Below are positions 20,096 to 30,137 of a DNA stretch of 64,000 bases, piece after piece; the stretch's first letter is position 1; each line of letters begins with the position of its first letter. Below the pieces are notes generated by a model. That model was not told the DNA's origin and did no database searches. It saw only the letters and a list, made by a program, of their open reading frames with translations. The stretch comes from Protopterus annectens. Taxonomy: Eukaryota; Chordata; Ceratodontiformes; Protopteridae. The stretch is from positions 868,887,864-868,951,863 of the forward strand of contig NC_056743.1 of assembly GCF_019279795.1 (NCBI RefSeq), read 5' to 3'. The position numbers and the translations under genes were made by a program.

Positions 20096-21030
20096 ATGAA
20101 ACATGCAGCTATGTAAATGCTTGTATAGTACTTTGATGTAGGTTTGGACATATGTGTCAATTCCTGTGGAGGGGTAGGGTGCTGTCAAGCTGTTCATACC
20201 TCCCCTCAGGGGGTTGTAATCAGATTTAGAGAAGTTATTTTGTTTGCCCCTAACTTGGGGGGGGGGGGTTGGGCTTCGAAAGTGACTGATTTGTGGTTGA
20301 ATCTTACCAGAGAGGATGACACTGTAGGGATGCTGCAGTATTACTCCTGATGGTTATTCCCAAGTCCAAGATATTACCGCCTCTTGAGGGGGTGTGGACC
20401 ACCAGTCCAAGGCATTTGCATTGACGACATCAAGGAATTTCTGGGCATTTGTGTTTTGGCATGAGCAGTTCTTCCATTCTATGGTCGGATAGTTAAAGTC
20501 ACTCAGGTTCACTGTAAAGGGTTGAATCTTGATAGATTCAAAGAGGGCCAGAAAGGTGGAGTGGGCATCTTGAGTGAAAGTTGGAGGCCTGTAGCTAGCT
20601 ATGATTTGAATGGGGTTTTACCAATGGTTAACTACACCTGGAGTATCTCCTGTGTGTCATACTGTTTGACCATCCTGTAGGTGTGTATATCTTTAACGTA
20701 TATTGCAACTCCACCACCTTTTGCTTTGCTGCCCACGGTTTGGGGTCTGAATGTATGATAGGATGAGTAACCTGGTATGGCTGTGGTGCTGTCCACAGCT
20801 TTGAACCAGTGTTCTGTGACTGCACAAATCTCAGCATCTTCCAATGTTAAGAATGCTTGCAGTGAGTGCAGTTTCATGTTTAGACTCCTAGCATTTAGCA
20901 GCATGACCTTCATGTTGATAGTTTTGACCTCATGGCATTGCCTACAAAAGGCACTATGGAAGAGGCAAGAGCCGTTGCCAGAAGCCTGAAGCCGAAGGGA
21001 GACAGATGCAAGCCATCTCTGGCAAAGCAT
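20096..21030 (-). pseudogene. CR1 LINE (copy b), endonuclease domain, inverted part
   Basis: Minus-strand endonuclease: LLNARSLNMKLHSLQAFL (20900), AVTEHWFK, GGGVAIYVKDIHTY (20690) and SDFNYPTIEW (20490; G of the usual GDFN lost). A degraded C-terminus follows, ending in the EN-RT linker (KVLYKHLHSCM, about 20110). Frame breaks near 20630 and beyond. It is continuous with the ORF1 relic at 21040-21790 and is opposite in orientation to the RT of the same family at 21796. Confidence 0.8.
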
Positions 21031-21039
21031 CGTGGTCTG

Positions 21040-21790
21040 TCGATCATGTCTTCCAGGCTGTCAGCTGCTGGATCCCCAGGAAATGACACCAGAAACTAAA
21101 CCAGTTGTTAAAGTCAATAATTTTCTGTTTGTATTGAGGCATCATTCTGGGTGAAGGTAGAATGTTGCCTAAGGCTAGGAACATACCTGCCTGGGATACA
21201 TATTCAGTGAGTTCGATCATGTCTCTCTTCATATAGTCCAGGGAGGTGCATCTCAAGTCATTCACGCAAACATGGACTGTGATATAGTAACAGTACCTGT
21301 TGTTGAGAGACTTGAGTGCATGGGTGATATGGAGGATTCTGGCACCTGACAAACAACTAACCGTAACTTTCTCCTTATCCAGCCTTATGAGGGGAGCATC
21401 TTTTTCTCTCACAGTGGAGTCTCCTATGACTAATATGTTGGGTTTATGTTTAGGCCTTAGGGGCTGTAAGACACAGGTGTGTGGACTATGTGTGGTGTCG
21501 TGGGCAGTGGAGTTTGTTTATGTTTTTGTCTCAGAGGTCTCTCTTGTTTGGGTATGTTTTTGTTGAGGACCTTTGCATATGTGGTTTGTGTTGTGTAGGT
21601 GTGTTTTTTTATTGACAACCTTCTCCGTGCCAGATATACTTGCTTGTGAGGGAGAGCGCATAGACTGTTGGTTCTTAATGTAATTACATCTCTCACAAAT
21701 TGTGTTCCTAGGTGGTAGTAGTAGAGGGTTGTCCATGTACATGAGGCAGTTCAACCAGACTGGCAGGAGAAACCATAGTAAATTGTCCAT
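21040..21790 (-). pseudogene. CR1 LINE (copy b), ORF1 with SGNH/GDSL-type esterase domain
   Basis: Minus strand. A Cys pair (CERCNY, about 21690) is followed by a Lys/Thr-rich linker, then NILVIGDSTV (the GDS block, about 21430), LSGARILHITHAL, VHVCVNDL (the G-x-N-D block, first Gly changed, about 21260) and LALGNILPSPR. CR1 first ORFs commonly carry an esterase-like SGNH domain of uncertain function; this pattern matches. Stops occur at about 21525 and 21044. The last catalytic Asp-His block was not found. Confidence 0.7.
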
Positions 21791-21795
21791 ATCAC

Positions 21796-22618
21796 CTGTG
21801 CACTCAAGCTTCTTGCTATTAATGGTACCACTTACACTAATCCTTTTGACTTAGCCAACCTGATAGCAGATAGGTTCAGCACAAACTTCACCTGCCTTGT
21901 CTACCCCAAAGGCCCATTCGACATCACCGATACTTCCCCGCAGCTCACATCTCCATAGATCAAGTGTTAAAGGCCTTATCCAAGGCAAAGAACACAGCTT
22001 CCATGGGACCTGATAGTATCCCAGTCTGTATTCTGCAACATCTCCAGCAAGAACTAGCCTCGCCATTGAGCACCCTGTTCAACCATAGCCTAAGTACAGG
22101 CTTCATTCCAGCAGAGTGGAGAACTGCCATTGTCATCCCTTTGCACAAAGGTGGTGGCACTACTGACCCTGGAAACTATTGCCCCATTAGCTTGACGAGT
22201 CTGATCTGTAAGGCCATGGAGCGTATTATTATGGACCTCATAAACAAGGACATAGGCAATCTCCAAGCACTTAATCCCACCCAGTTCGGATTCGTCAAGG
22301 GCAGATCTTGTCTATTGAACCTGGTTGACTTTTTTGAAACTGTCACCAAGGCACTGGATGAGAGAAAGTCAGTAAATACAGCTTACCTTGACTTGGCCAA
22401 AGCCTTTGACACATTCCCCAACTCGGGCATCATCAAAAAGCTAACACAACTTGGTATAAATCCCTCTCTCATCAAGTGGGGGCCAACTTGCTCACTGCTA
22501 GGACTCGCAATGTTAAAATAGTGCCACCACCTCTGACCCCAGACCTGTTACTAATGGTGTCCCCAAGGGATCTTTCCTGAGACCCTTATTCTTTGGCATC
22601 TACTTCTCAGAGGTCCAG
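21796..22618 (+). pseudogene. CR1 LINE (copy b), RT N-terminal half
   Basis: Plus strand: TYTNPFDLANLIADRFSTNF (21830), LSKAKNTASMGPDSIP (21975), TAIVIPLHKGGG (22125), NPTQFGFVKGRSCLLNLVDFF (22270) and AYLDLAKAFDTFPNSGIIKKL (motif A, 22380). It is cut off at 22618 within the LFGIYF-EVQA region (motif B side) where DIRS-2 sequence begins. Motif C is not present. About 300 bp of linker, judged against copy a, are missing between the inverted part and this part. Confidence 0.8.
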
Positions 22619-22627
22619 GCATCGGAT

Positions 22628-23261
22628 GATGGACCGCTTGGGGAAGCGTATGTTTAGTTCAGCGACCTTCTCAGTGAGGGCGCTCAACTACCTGGCACAT
22701 GTCATTAGGATGCAGCGCGATCTTATCAAAGAATATGCTGCATCCCCCCCAGAGCCCATGTCGGAGGAGGACAAACTTTTGCACTCCACCCGTATGGCCA
22801 CTCTCCGTTCCGTGACCAGTACCTCTATGCGGTTGCTTTCCCATGCTACAGAGGGAGCCGCTAGAGCTGCAGGAGTGGGCCTAGTCACGAGACGCCAGGC
22901 CTGGCTCCGCCATTGCGATTTCACAGAGCCCTTCCAGGCGTCATTCGCGAACGCCCCTTTTGATGGTTCTGCCCTTTTTGGCAAGACTGTTCGCAACACC
23001 TTGGTCCAGAGCGAGAAGGACGGGAAGACGCTGTCTGCCGTCGGAGTCCGCTTCTCGGTGCCCCAGAGGTCCTACTCTAGGAACCAAAAGGGCCAGAAGA
23101 AGATGTGGTTCCGGAAGTCGCAGCAATCCCAACCCGCTCCAGACAACCAGTCCTTCCGCGGCAGAGGAGGACAGGGAGGACGACGCCCTAGAGGCAGAGG
23201 GGCTCCCAGGAATTTCAGGTCCAGAGAACCTTTCTCTGAACAGCCCGCGCAGCAACCCTGA
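22628..23261 (+). pseudogene. DIRS-2 gag, C-terminal part
   Basis: Open frame of about 210 codons starting inside gag: MDRLGKRMFSSATFSVRALNY, then TEGAARAAGVGLVTRRQAWLR, FANAPFDGSALFG and a basic Gly/Arg-rich tail (RGRGGQGGRRPRGRGAP) likely to bind RNA. The same order of blocks occurs in DIRS-3 (50255-50780). The RT frame overlaps its end from about 22960 in a +1 frame. Confidence 0.8.
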
Positions 23262-25160
23262 GGGGTTGCCCGACTGCTCCACTCTGGGGGCAGTCGAGGG
23301 ACGTTTTTCGGAGCACGTAGCGGCATGGGAGTCCATAACATCAGACCGCTGGGTCCTCCAGATTATATCCAGAGGATACAAAATCCCTTTTCTTCACACC
23401 CCAAAACTAAAATCCCTCCCCGACGTTCCACCCGATCAGTGGGAGGCAGCCTCAGCAGAAATTGGCTATCTGCTGAGGAATAGAGCCATCCAGCCCGTCC
23501 CCCCAGACCAGCTCGGATCAGGGTTCTACTCCAGGTTCTTTTTAGTGCCAAAAAAGACGGGGGACCTAAGACCCATTCTGGACCTGTCCCTATTAAACCT
23601 GGCAGTTCCCAAGGAGAAGTTCCGAATGGTCACTTTACAATCCATCCTCCCCCTTCTGGGAGAAAATCACTGGATGTGCTCCATAGACCTCAAGGATGCG
23701 TACTACCACATACTAATGGACAGACGATCCAGGAGGTTTCTTCGCTTCCGGCTGGGAGCCAGTCACTACCAGTTCAGGGTCCTTCCCTTTGGTCTCACCA
23801 CAGCCCCCAGGGTGTTCACCAAAGTATTAGCAGTGATTGCGGCCCGCCTGAGGCTTCAGGGGGTGCAGGTCTTTCCGTACCTGGACGACTGGCTTCTCTC
23901 CGCCCCAACAAGGCATCTACTTTCCTTGGCAAGAGATTCCTTTCTTCGCCTAGCTCCCAGGCTAGGCATCACGATAAGCGTAGGAAAGTCCAACCTGGCC
24001 CCTACTCAGTTAATAGAATTCATAGGAGCCAGATTAGACACAAGGAATTCAAGGGCATTTCTCACAACCGACAGAATTCAGAATCTGCAACTCCAGGTGC
24101 GGGCCATCCTCCACTCAAATTCGGTTCCAGCAGAATTGGTCCTGAGGGCACTATGCTCCATGGCGGCAGCGATTTCTCCTCTTCCACTCGCCCGGTTGAA
24201 CATGCGGGTGCTTCAGTGGACACTTCAAGTACAATGGTCATATCTTTCTCTCCCCCTACATCATCCCATTGCAATCAGCAAGGCTTGCAAGTGGTCTCTC
24301 TTGTGGTGGCTCCACTCCCCGGATCTCCAAGGAGGCCGCCCCTTTTGTGCATCTCCCCCCGTGGCCACAGTGACCACGGACGCCTCCCGCCTAGGGTGGG
24401 GGGGCACTTTGCGGGCCGGACGGTCCAAGGCACGTGGAACGACTCAGAGACCTCCTTGCATATCAATGTTCTGGAGATGAGAGTGGTGCTGTTGGCATTG
24501 CAAGCACTCCAAGCCTTTCTTCCCCTGGGAACAATTGCGATTCAATCAGACAACATGTCGGTGGTCTGGTACATCAACAAACAGGGGGGAACCAAGTCTT
24601 ACCCCTTATGTCGAGAAGCCATGAGAGTGTGGGAATGGGCGATCGCCTCCAACCGCTTTTTCATCGCAACGCATATTCCGGGGCAGTCCAACATCCTTGC
24701 GGACAAACTCAGTCGCACCATTCTCTCCCCGTACAAGTGGTCTCTCAATGCTCAAGTAGCGAAACGGATCTTCGCACTATGGGGGGCTCCTTGTTGCGAT
24801 CTCTTTGCTTCTCCCTTAAACACCAAGTGCGACAGTTTTTTCGCTCTAATCCCACCTCCAGGGGATTTCCCCAGAGACGCTCTGGTGCATGCTTGGCCTC
24901 CCGGACTTCTTTATGCATACCCCCCTCTGCCTCTGATGCTCCAGGTACTCCAGAAAGCCTCCCGGTTGGGGAGCAGGATGATCCTCATAGCCCCATTCTG
25001 GCCTCGACAGATCTGGTTCCCTTACCTGCGGTCTCATTCAGTGAATCCACCTTGGATTCTAGATCCCATTCCGGATCTGATTTCACACCCGTCGAACCTA
25101 CCAGTTCCGAACCTGGACAACTTGAAGCTGACTGCTTGGCTGCTCCACTTCCACTCCTAA
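23262..25160 (+). pseudogene. DIRS-2 reverse transcriptase and RNase H, one frameshift
   Basis: Nearly intact. RT: GFYSRFFLVPKKTGDLRPILDLS (about 23520), MCSIDLKDAYYHI (motif A, 23673), LPFGLTTAPRVFTK (motif B, 23790) and VFPYLDDWLLS (motif C, 23872). RNase H: VTTDASRLGWGG (24370), then a frame change near 24420, INVLEMRVVLLAL (24466), IQSDNMSVVWYINKQGG (24540) and SNILADKLSR (24690). C-terminal tail: CCDLFASPLN and LIAPFWPRQIWFP (24990). The RT frame overlaps gag and is open from 22960. All catalytic acidic residues are present. Confidence 0.9.
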
Positions 25161-26188
25161 TCAGGACTCCCGGTATCTCGTCCCCAGTTAAGGCCATTCT
25201 GGTAGCGGCTCATAAACCTTCTACCAGAAAAGTTTACCGCAGTAAATGGAAGCGCTTCTCCATTTGGGCGGAGCGGCAAGGTCTGGATCCCTTCACGGTT
25301 CCCCTGCCTTTGGTTCTAGACTTCCTTACTACTCTCTTTAATGATGGCGCCAGTAGTTCCACGGTTAAAGTTCAGCTGGCGGCCATTTCTCACTACCATG
25401 TTGGTCATGACTCTGGGCCTCTTATGTCGGCCAAGTTATGTAAAATCTTCCTAAAAGGTACCTTTCTACTTAGACCCCCTGTCAAGGAGACAGTTCCACC
25501 GTGGGATCTTTCTTTAGTTCTTCAGGCCTTGACCGCTCCCCCTTTCGAACCTGCGGCCACAGTAGATCTAAAATTCTTGTCCTTAAAGACTGCATTCTTA
25601 GTAGCCATTACTTCAGCTAGGAGAGTTTCTGAACTTCAAGCTCTGTCCATGAAACCGCCTTACTTGGTCTTCCATCCGGACCGGGTGTACCTCAGGCTAA
25701 TCCCTCTTTTCTTCCTAAGGTAGCTTCGGAAGTGAATATTAATCAGTCCATCAACCTCCCTGTTTTCTTCCCTAAGTATCAGAACAAGGGTGAATACAAG
25801 CTGCATTCCTTGGATGTTCATAGGCAGCTTCGTTTTTATCTCAACAGGACAGCTGGTCATAGGCAATCCGATCAACTGTTCATTTCATTTGCTAAAATTA
25901 ATCTGGGGAAACCAATTTCCAAAGTCTCCTTGTCACGATGGATTTCACAGTGTATTCTTTTAGCTTACCAAGCTTCTGGGAGGTCCGCACCGGAAGGAGT
26001 CCATGCTCATTCGACTCGGTCTGTTTCTACCTCAGCGGCCTTTAAGGCTAGGATTCCTCTGGATGATATTTGTTCAGCAGCCACTTTGGGCTTCATCTCA
26101 TACCTTTATTTCTCATTACAAGCTGGATATCACATCTAGAGGTAGAGCATCCTTTGGCTCCGCGGTGCTCCGGAATATCCTTCCATGA
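25161..26188 (+). pseudogene. DIRS-2 tyrosine recombinase
   Basis: The frame is already open from 24434 over RNase H and continues into the recombinase: AAHKPSTRKVYRSKWKRFSIW (25205), ISHYHVGHDSG, LKFLSLKTAFLVAITSARRVSEL (first catalytic Arg, about 25620). There are frame changes near 25700, then HSLDVHRQLRFYLNR (25805), VHAHSTRSVSTSAAF (H-x-x-R, 26000), a one-base shift near 26090, and SSHTFISHYKLD (Tyr nucleophile, 26110). All four catalytic positions can be read despite two frame lesions. Confidence 0.88.
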
Positions 26189-26195
26189 TGGCCGC

Positions 26196-26320
26196 CCAAG
26201 ACTCAGGTAGCTGGGGACTCTGTCCCACAGTTTGCTGACAAATGAATTCTTCTACTTCAGATTTAGAAGTTATGTACTTACCATAACGTTCCATCTGAGT
26301 AGGTGGATTCATTTGTCTGC
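26196..26320 (+). repeat. DIRS-2 internal complementary region
   Basis: 26254-26320 (tagaagttatgtacttacc and onward) is the reverse complement of the right end at 26525-26589. The preceding ctgacaaatgaattcttctac stretch should mirror the missing left end. The second half resembles the corresponding region of DIRS-3. Confidence 0.75.
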
Positions 26321-26444
26321 AACCATCCCGCCCTCCTATCCCCCTGGCCTTGTCAGTTTCCTGCATAGAATGTGTTACCCTTTGGTTAGGGTATTTGGTA
26401 CAGGCAAACTCGATCTGAGGTAATGTAGGGAGAGCAGGGCATTA

Positions 26445-26589
26445 TGGGTGAGGGGAGGAGCTAGGAGCTTGGATCCATAGCTGGATAAACCATGCCGGTT
26501 CGGATCCGATATCAGATCCATACCCACAGGTTGCACACAAATGAATCCACCTACTCAGATGGAACGTTATGGTAAGTACATAACTTCTA
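26445..26589 (-). repeat. DIRS-2 right terminal repeat
   Basis: Identified by its mirror in the internal complementary region and by the end ggtaagtacataacttct, shared with the right ends of DIRS-3 and DIRS-4. No left partner lies in the window. Confidence 0.75.
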
Positions 26590-28435
26590 ATTATGAAGCC
26601 TGATAAGGGGGTGGCTTAGTCTTTATGGATCATTGTTTATATGTGGAGAAATTGATGGAACATTTAAACACTCCCAATTACACTCAGGTAACAATCAATG
26701 AGGTTAATGTAGCCTACAAGAAGGTAAGGTTAACCTTGGATGACTTGTTTGTAGAAGGTTCCATAGACATTGACCTTTACCAATATTTAAATACGATAGC
26801 TCCCAAAACACCAGTACTGTTTGGGTGTCCGAAGATCCATAAGGACATTAAGCCCCCCCCCTTTCAGACCAATAGTTGATGGCCGTGGTTCAATCACATA
26901 CGCTTGTGCCAAATATGTTGACAGTTTGTTGAAGCCTTTTATTGAAACCGAACCACAGATTTGCAAAGACACCTGGAGTTTTCTTACAAACATTAATTCC
27001 TTAGAATACCAACCTGAGGTGTATTTCTTAACCATAGATGTGAAAGATCTATACACAGTGATCCCTCAGGATTTAGGCACACAGTGGGTAAGGGAATTTT
27101 TGCATAGTAAGAAAGCAAATGATAATATCATTTATATAATTGAGACCTTGCTTGAAATGGTCTTGAAGAATAATTTTATGTTGTTTGAGAGAATGTTTTA
27201 CCTGCAGAAAACTGGTGTGGCTATGGGTTCTCCATGTGGCGCTAGTTTCGCCAATGCCACTATGGCTTATTGGGAAAACAACTTGTTGTTTAAAGACCAA
27301 CTATTTCAAAACAATGTCTCCTGGTATACTAGATACCAGGAAGACATGTTTTGTATTTTGAATGGAGAACTGTCCATGATACCAGTCTTTATCGACAACA
27401 TTAACAGGACCACAAGTTTTTTAAAGTTTACTTATAACATAGGTATAACCGCGATCAACTATTTGGACATTTGGCTAGTTAATGACAAGGCTAATAGTAG
27501 ATACAAAAGTTCTATATATAGGAAACCGACGTATTCAAACTGTTTCCTTCATTTTACTAGCAACCACCCGTACCAACAAAAGAAAGCGGTGGTCAAAGGC
27601 CAGATGGTGAGGGCTGCCCGTATGATTTCGGATGAATTAGACTTTGAGACTAAATGTGACCATCTGTGTAACATGTTTATTAAGAGGCTATCCTAGTCAA
27701 CTTGTTAACAACACAAAAAAAGTAGTTTTCAAGCGTAATGTTGGTTATTTTATTCCTTTATTAAAAGGACAATCAAGCTCATCTTCTCACTCAGTCTTTA
27801 ATGGATTGGCTAGTCTATCTGATGAATTGCCAAATAAAAAAGCTGGTAATGTAAGTTATCAAGCCAGCTTTTTGTATACATTCTCTTTGGATTTTTGGTC
27901 TATTAGAGAGGTAATAAATAAAAATTGGGACCTCATTAAAAATGATGATTCCCTTTCTAGAATTCTTGGTTCTAGCCCTAGAATAGTATACAGACGTGGT
28001 CAAAATCTTAAAGCCCTCTTAGAGAGCAACATTAATAGCAGGAATTCTTATGGGAGAATTAATGGTACATTTAAATGTGGTTCATGTTCACAATGTAAAC
28101 ACATTCTGGTTGGTAACCAGGTGGTTTTGAACCACAACACATATAAAATAAAAGGAAAATTCAACTGTGAATCTAAGGGTGTGATTTATGCTGCTTGTTG
28201 TAATTCATGTAACGTGTTTTACATTGGGAAAACCGAGAGACGTTTTAGGCAGCGAATATATGAGCATTGTTATGCAATAAAGAAGAAAGATTTTAACAAT
28301 GCTTTAGCCAAACACTGCTCTGAATTTCCCGCACACACCTTTAGGTTCACAGTTTTACAACAGAGAATTGAGAAAATTCGGGGGGGTCCTTGGCAAATTT
28401 TGCTCGAAATAGATGAACTGAAGTGGCAAGTGTGA
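26590..28435 (+). pseudogene. PLE-2 copy A: ORF2 lacking its start
   Basis: Begins in the MKPDKG block directly after DIRS-2. RT parts: CPKIHKDI (26825), TIDVKDLYTVIPQ (motif A, 27030), AMGSPCGASFANA (motif B, 27220) and TRYQEDMF (motif C, first Asp changed to Glu, 27330). GIY-YIG: GVIYAACCNSCNVFYIGKTERRFRQRIYEH (split motif, from 28170), with a preceding C-x2-C linker. Lesions include one missing G after DKG, an expanded C run near 26850 and a two-base loss near 27688. It is dead. It is collinear with copy B 3.95 kb to the right. Confidence 0.88.
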
Positions 28436-29900
28436 ACGAGGGCTCATATGCCCCCATGGATTAATGACAGTATTTCCATTAAAAGTCTGTTGAAACTCCT
28501 AACTTTAAATAGATAAAAACTGAGTACAATGCAAATATACAAACTTCTTGCATATGACAGTTTAACCAGGAATTAAAGGTTGGTTAGTGCAGTGTTTGTT
28601 TAATTAGGTACTTTTTAGTCCTTATATTCACAAAAAGGAGAACCAGGGAATTCATAAGTATTTCTATGAATTTGACTTATTTAGTATGAATTTGATTTAG
28701 TGTTTTAAGTAGAGTATGTTGTTGTTAAATTTGTATAGTTCAGTTTTTAACATGTATACACATATAAGTGTGTTTTTAAACATAAGATGAGATAGGAGTA
28801 TATATGGTTTTGTTCATCATTTCCTGTATTATAAGTTAATGAGTTATAACTTGTTATATAAAAGTAGGCTGCGATAATATGTTGTTATGGTTACTAACAA
28901 CATTGCTTAATTGATGACATCACTGACTTGATTAGATAAAAGGCATTGGTTTACCATATTTTAACTGTTTGAAGAAGGCTAGGCACTGTCCTAGCTGAAA
29001 GTGTAATTTATAATAAATAGCACTAACTCTTTTTGGACGACTTTTATTGCATTCCGTTTCAGTTTAACAGTTCGTTGTTTGTGGATTTTTGGTGAAGGGT
29101 GGAAGGTTTAAGAGGAGTACTACTAGGAGATCACACAAGTGCTATTAACAGAAAATTTGTAGCTGGAATACCTCACAGTGGGTTAAAAACAGTGTTCTGG
29201 TGCATGACTTGCAAACAACCCCCAACCAGCTCAAATGTGGGGTTTAAATTAAATACCACAAAAAAGTAGAAGATTCTAGCAACACAGAAATCTAGCCAGT
29301 CCTGCTAGTCCCTGCTTTCTTTACCAATCAGCTTGTGCCAGACAAGGTCCAGGTAGCTCTGTTGCTCTCACAAGCAGAGAAGATAGGCCCCTACCAACAC
29401 CAAGGTGGGTGCCAGAAACACAGAAGGCAAACACGAGATGGCTGCCTGAGACACAGAAGGAAAAACAAATAGCTCTGGGTGCAGCAAACCCGTATCCAGA
29501 CTATGCTACTCAATTTAAGGGTTAAGAGCACAGTAAAACTCACAAAAAACACAGATTAACCACTTATAGACAAAAACAGAACTCACATTATGAAAAAGTA
29601 CAGTTAAGCTGTAATGAAATGCAGTAAAATGCAGTTAAACAGTAATGAAATGCACTTAATCAGTAAATTGCTTTAAAACAGTACAAATGTGATAAGTTAG
29701 CTCACAATCACAACAGTAAAAGACAGCTCAAATAAAGCAGCAATTCAGTAGAATACTGTCATCAGTTTAATCAGGCTATCGACAAGCAGTAACAAATGCA
29801 GTTAACTAAATGCAGTTGAACACCTAAGCACAAGCAGCAAAATGAAGTAGGAAGAAGCACAATATTTTTTAAGTAGAAAGTGAGGAGTCAGAAGATTTTT
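28436..29900 (+). repeat. PLE-2 copy A 3' noncoding region (matches 32368-33855)
   Basis: About 1.46 kb that recurs after copy B with few differences. The first 650 bp look like the pLTR, including a hammerhead-like element at 28955-29035. The remaining 800 bp (29070-29895) have no recognised coding content and are rich in cagtaaaatgcagttaa-like repeats. The join to the ORF1 tail is near 29900. Confidence 0.75.
28955..29035 (+). ncRNA. Degraded hammerhead ribozyme, PLE-2 copy A
   Basis: Same stem II (GCUAGG/CCUAGC), GAAA and stem III as copy B. The CUGANGA core reads TTGAAGA, with four bases fewer than copy B, so it is probably inactive. Confidence 0.55.
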
Positions 29901-29914
29901 AAGGAGAAGTGAGA

Positions 29915-30114
29915 GGCTGCTTTCTAATAACAATCAGCGTGGTAATAAAAAGCCTAATTACAACAATGCAAGAGAGCAGTCTAACACTGTAAATGGAGAA
30001 CAAGTCCATAATCAACAGGGTTTTCGGGCTGGCACCAGCACTGGACAGAACAACAGGAAGCCCAGTTACAACCAACAACAAGTAAGGAACAAGAGAAGAC
30101 AACGGAGGAGGTAG
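29915..30114 (+). pseudogene. PLE-2 ORF1, C-terminal fragment
   Basis: A reading of about 64 codons ending RNKRRQRRR then tag at 30112-30114, rich in Asn, Gln and Arg. It is similar in style and place to the PLE-1 ORF1 tail (RRGARRKRW). ORF2 of copy B starts just after it. The upstream part of ORF1 is missing. Confidence 0.6.
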
Positions 30115-30137
30115 CTCCCATTTTAGTAACTGAAGAA

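Larger units (their letters stand above)
22619..26589 (+). mobile_element. DIRS-2, 5'-truncated tyrosine-recombinase retrotransposon
   Basis: Contains the end of gag, RT, RNase H, tyrosine recombinase, internal complementary region (26196-26320) and right terminal repeat (26445-26589). The left repeat and gag start are absent: CR1 copy b runs directly into gag at 22618. It is G+C-richer than its surroundings and the best preserved DIRS coding set in the window. Its right end adjoins PLE-2 coding sequence. Confidence 0.9.

Noticed and set aside
22941-24466. Minus-strand frames of 60-146 codons over DIRS-2 gag and RT
   Set aside because: Shadows of G+C-rich coding sequence with no family motif.
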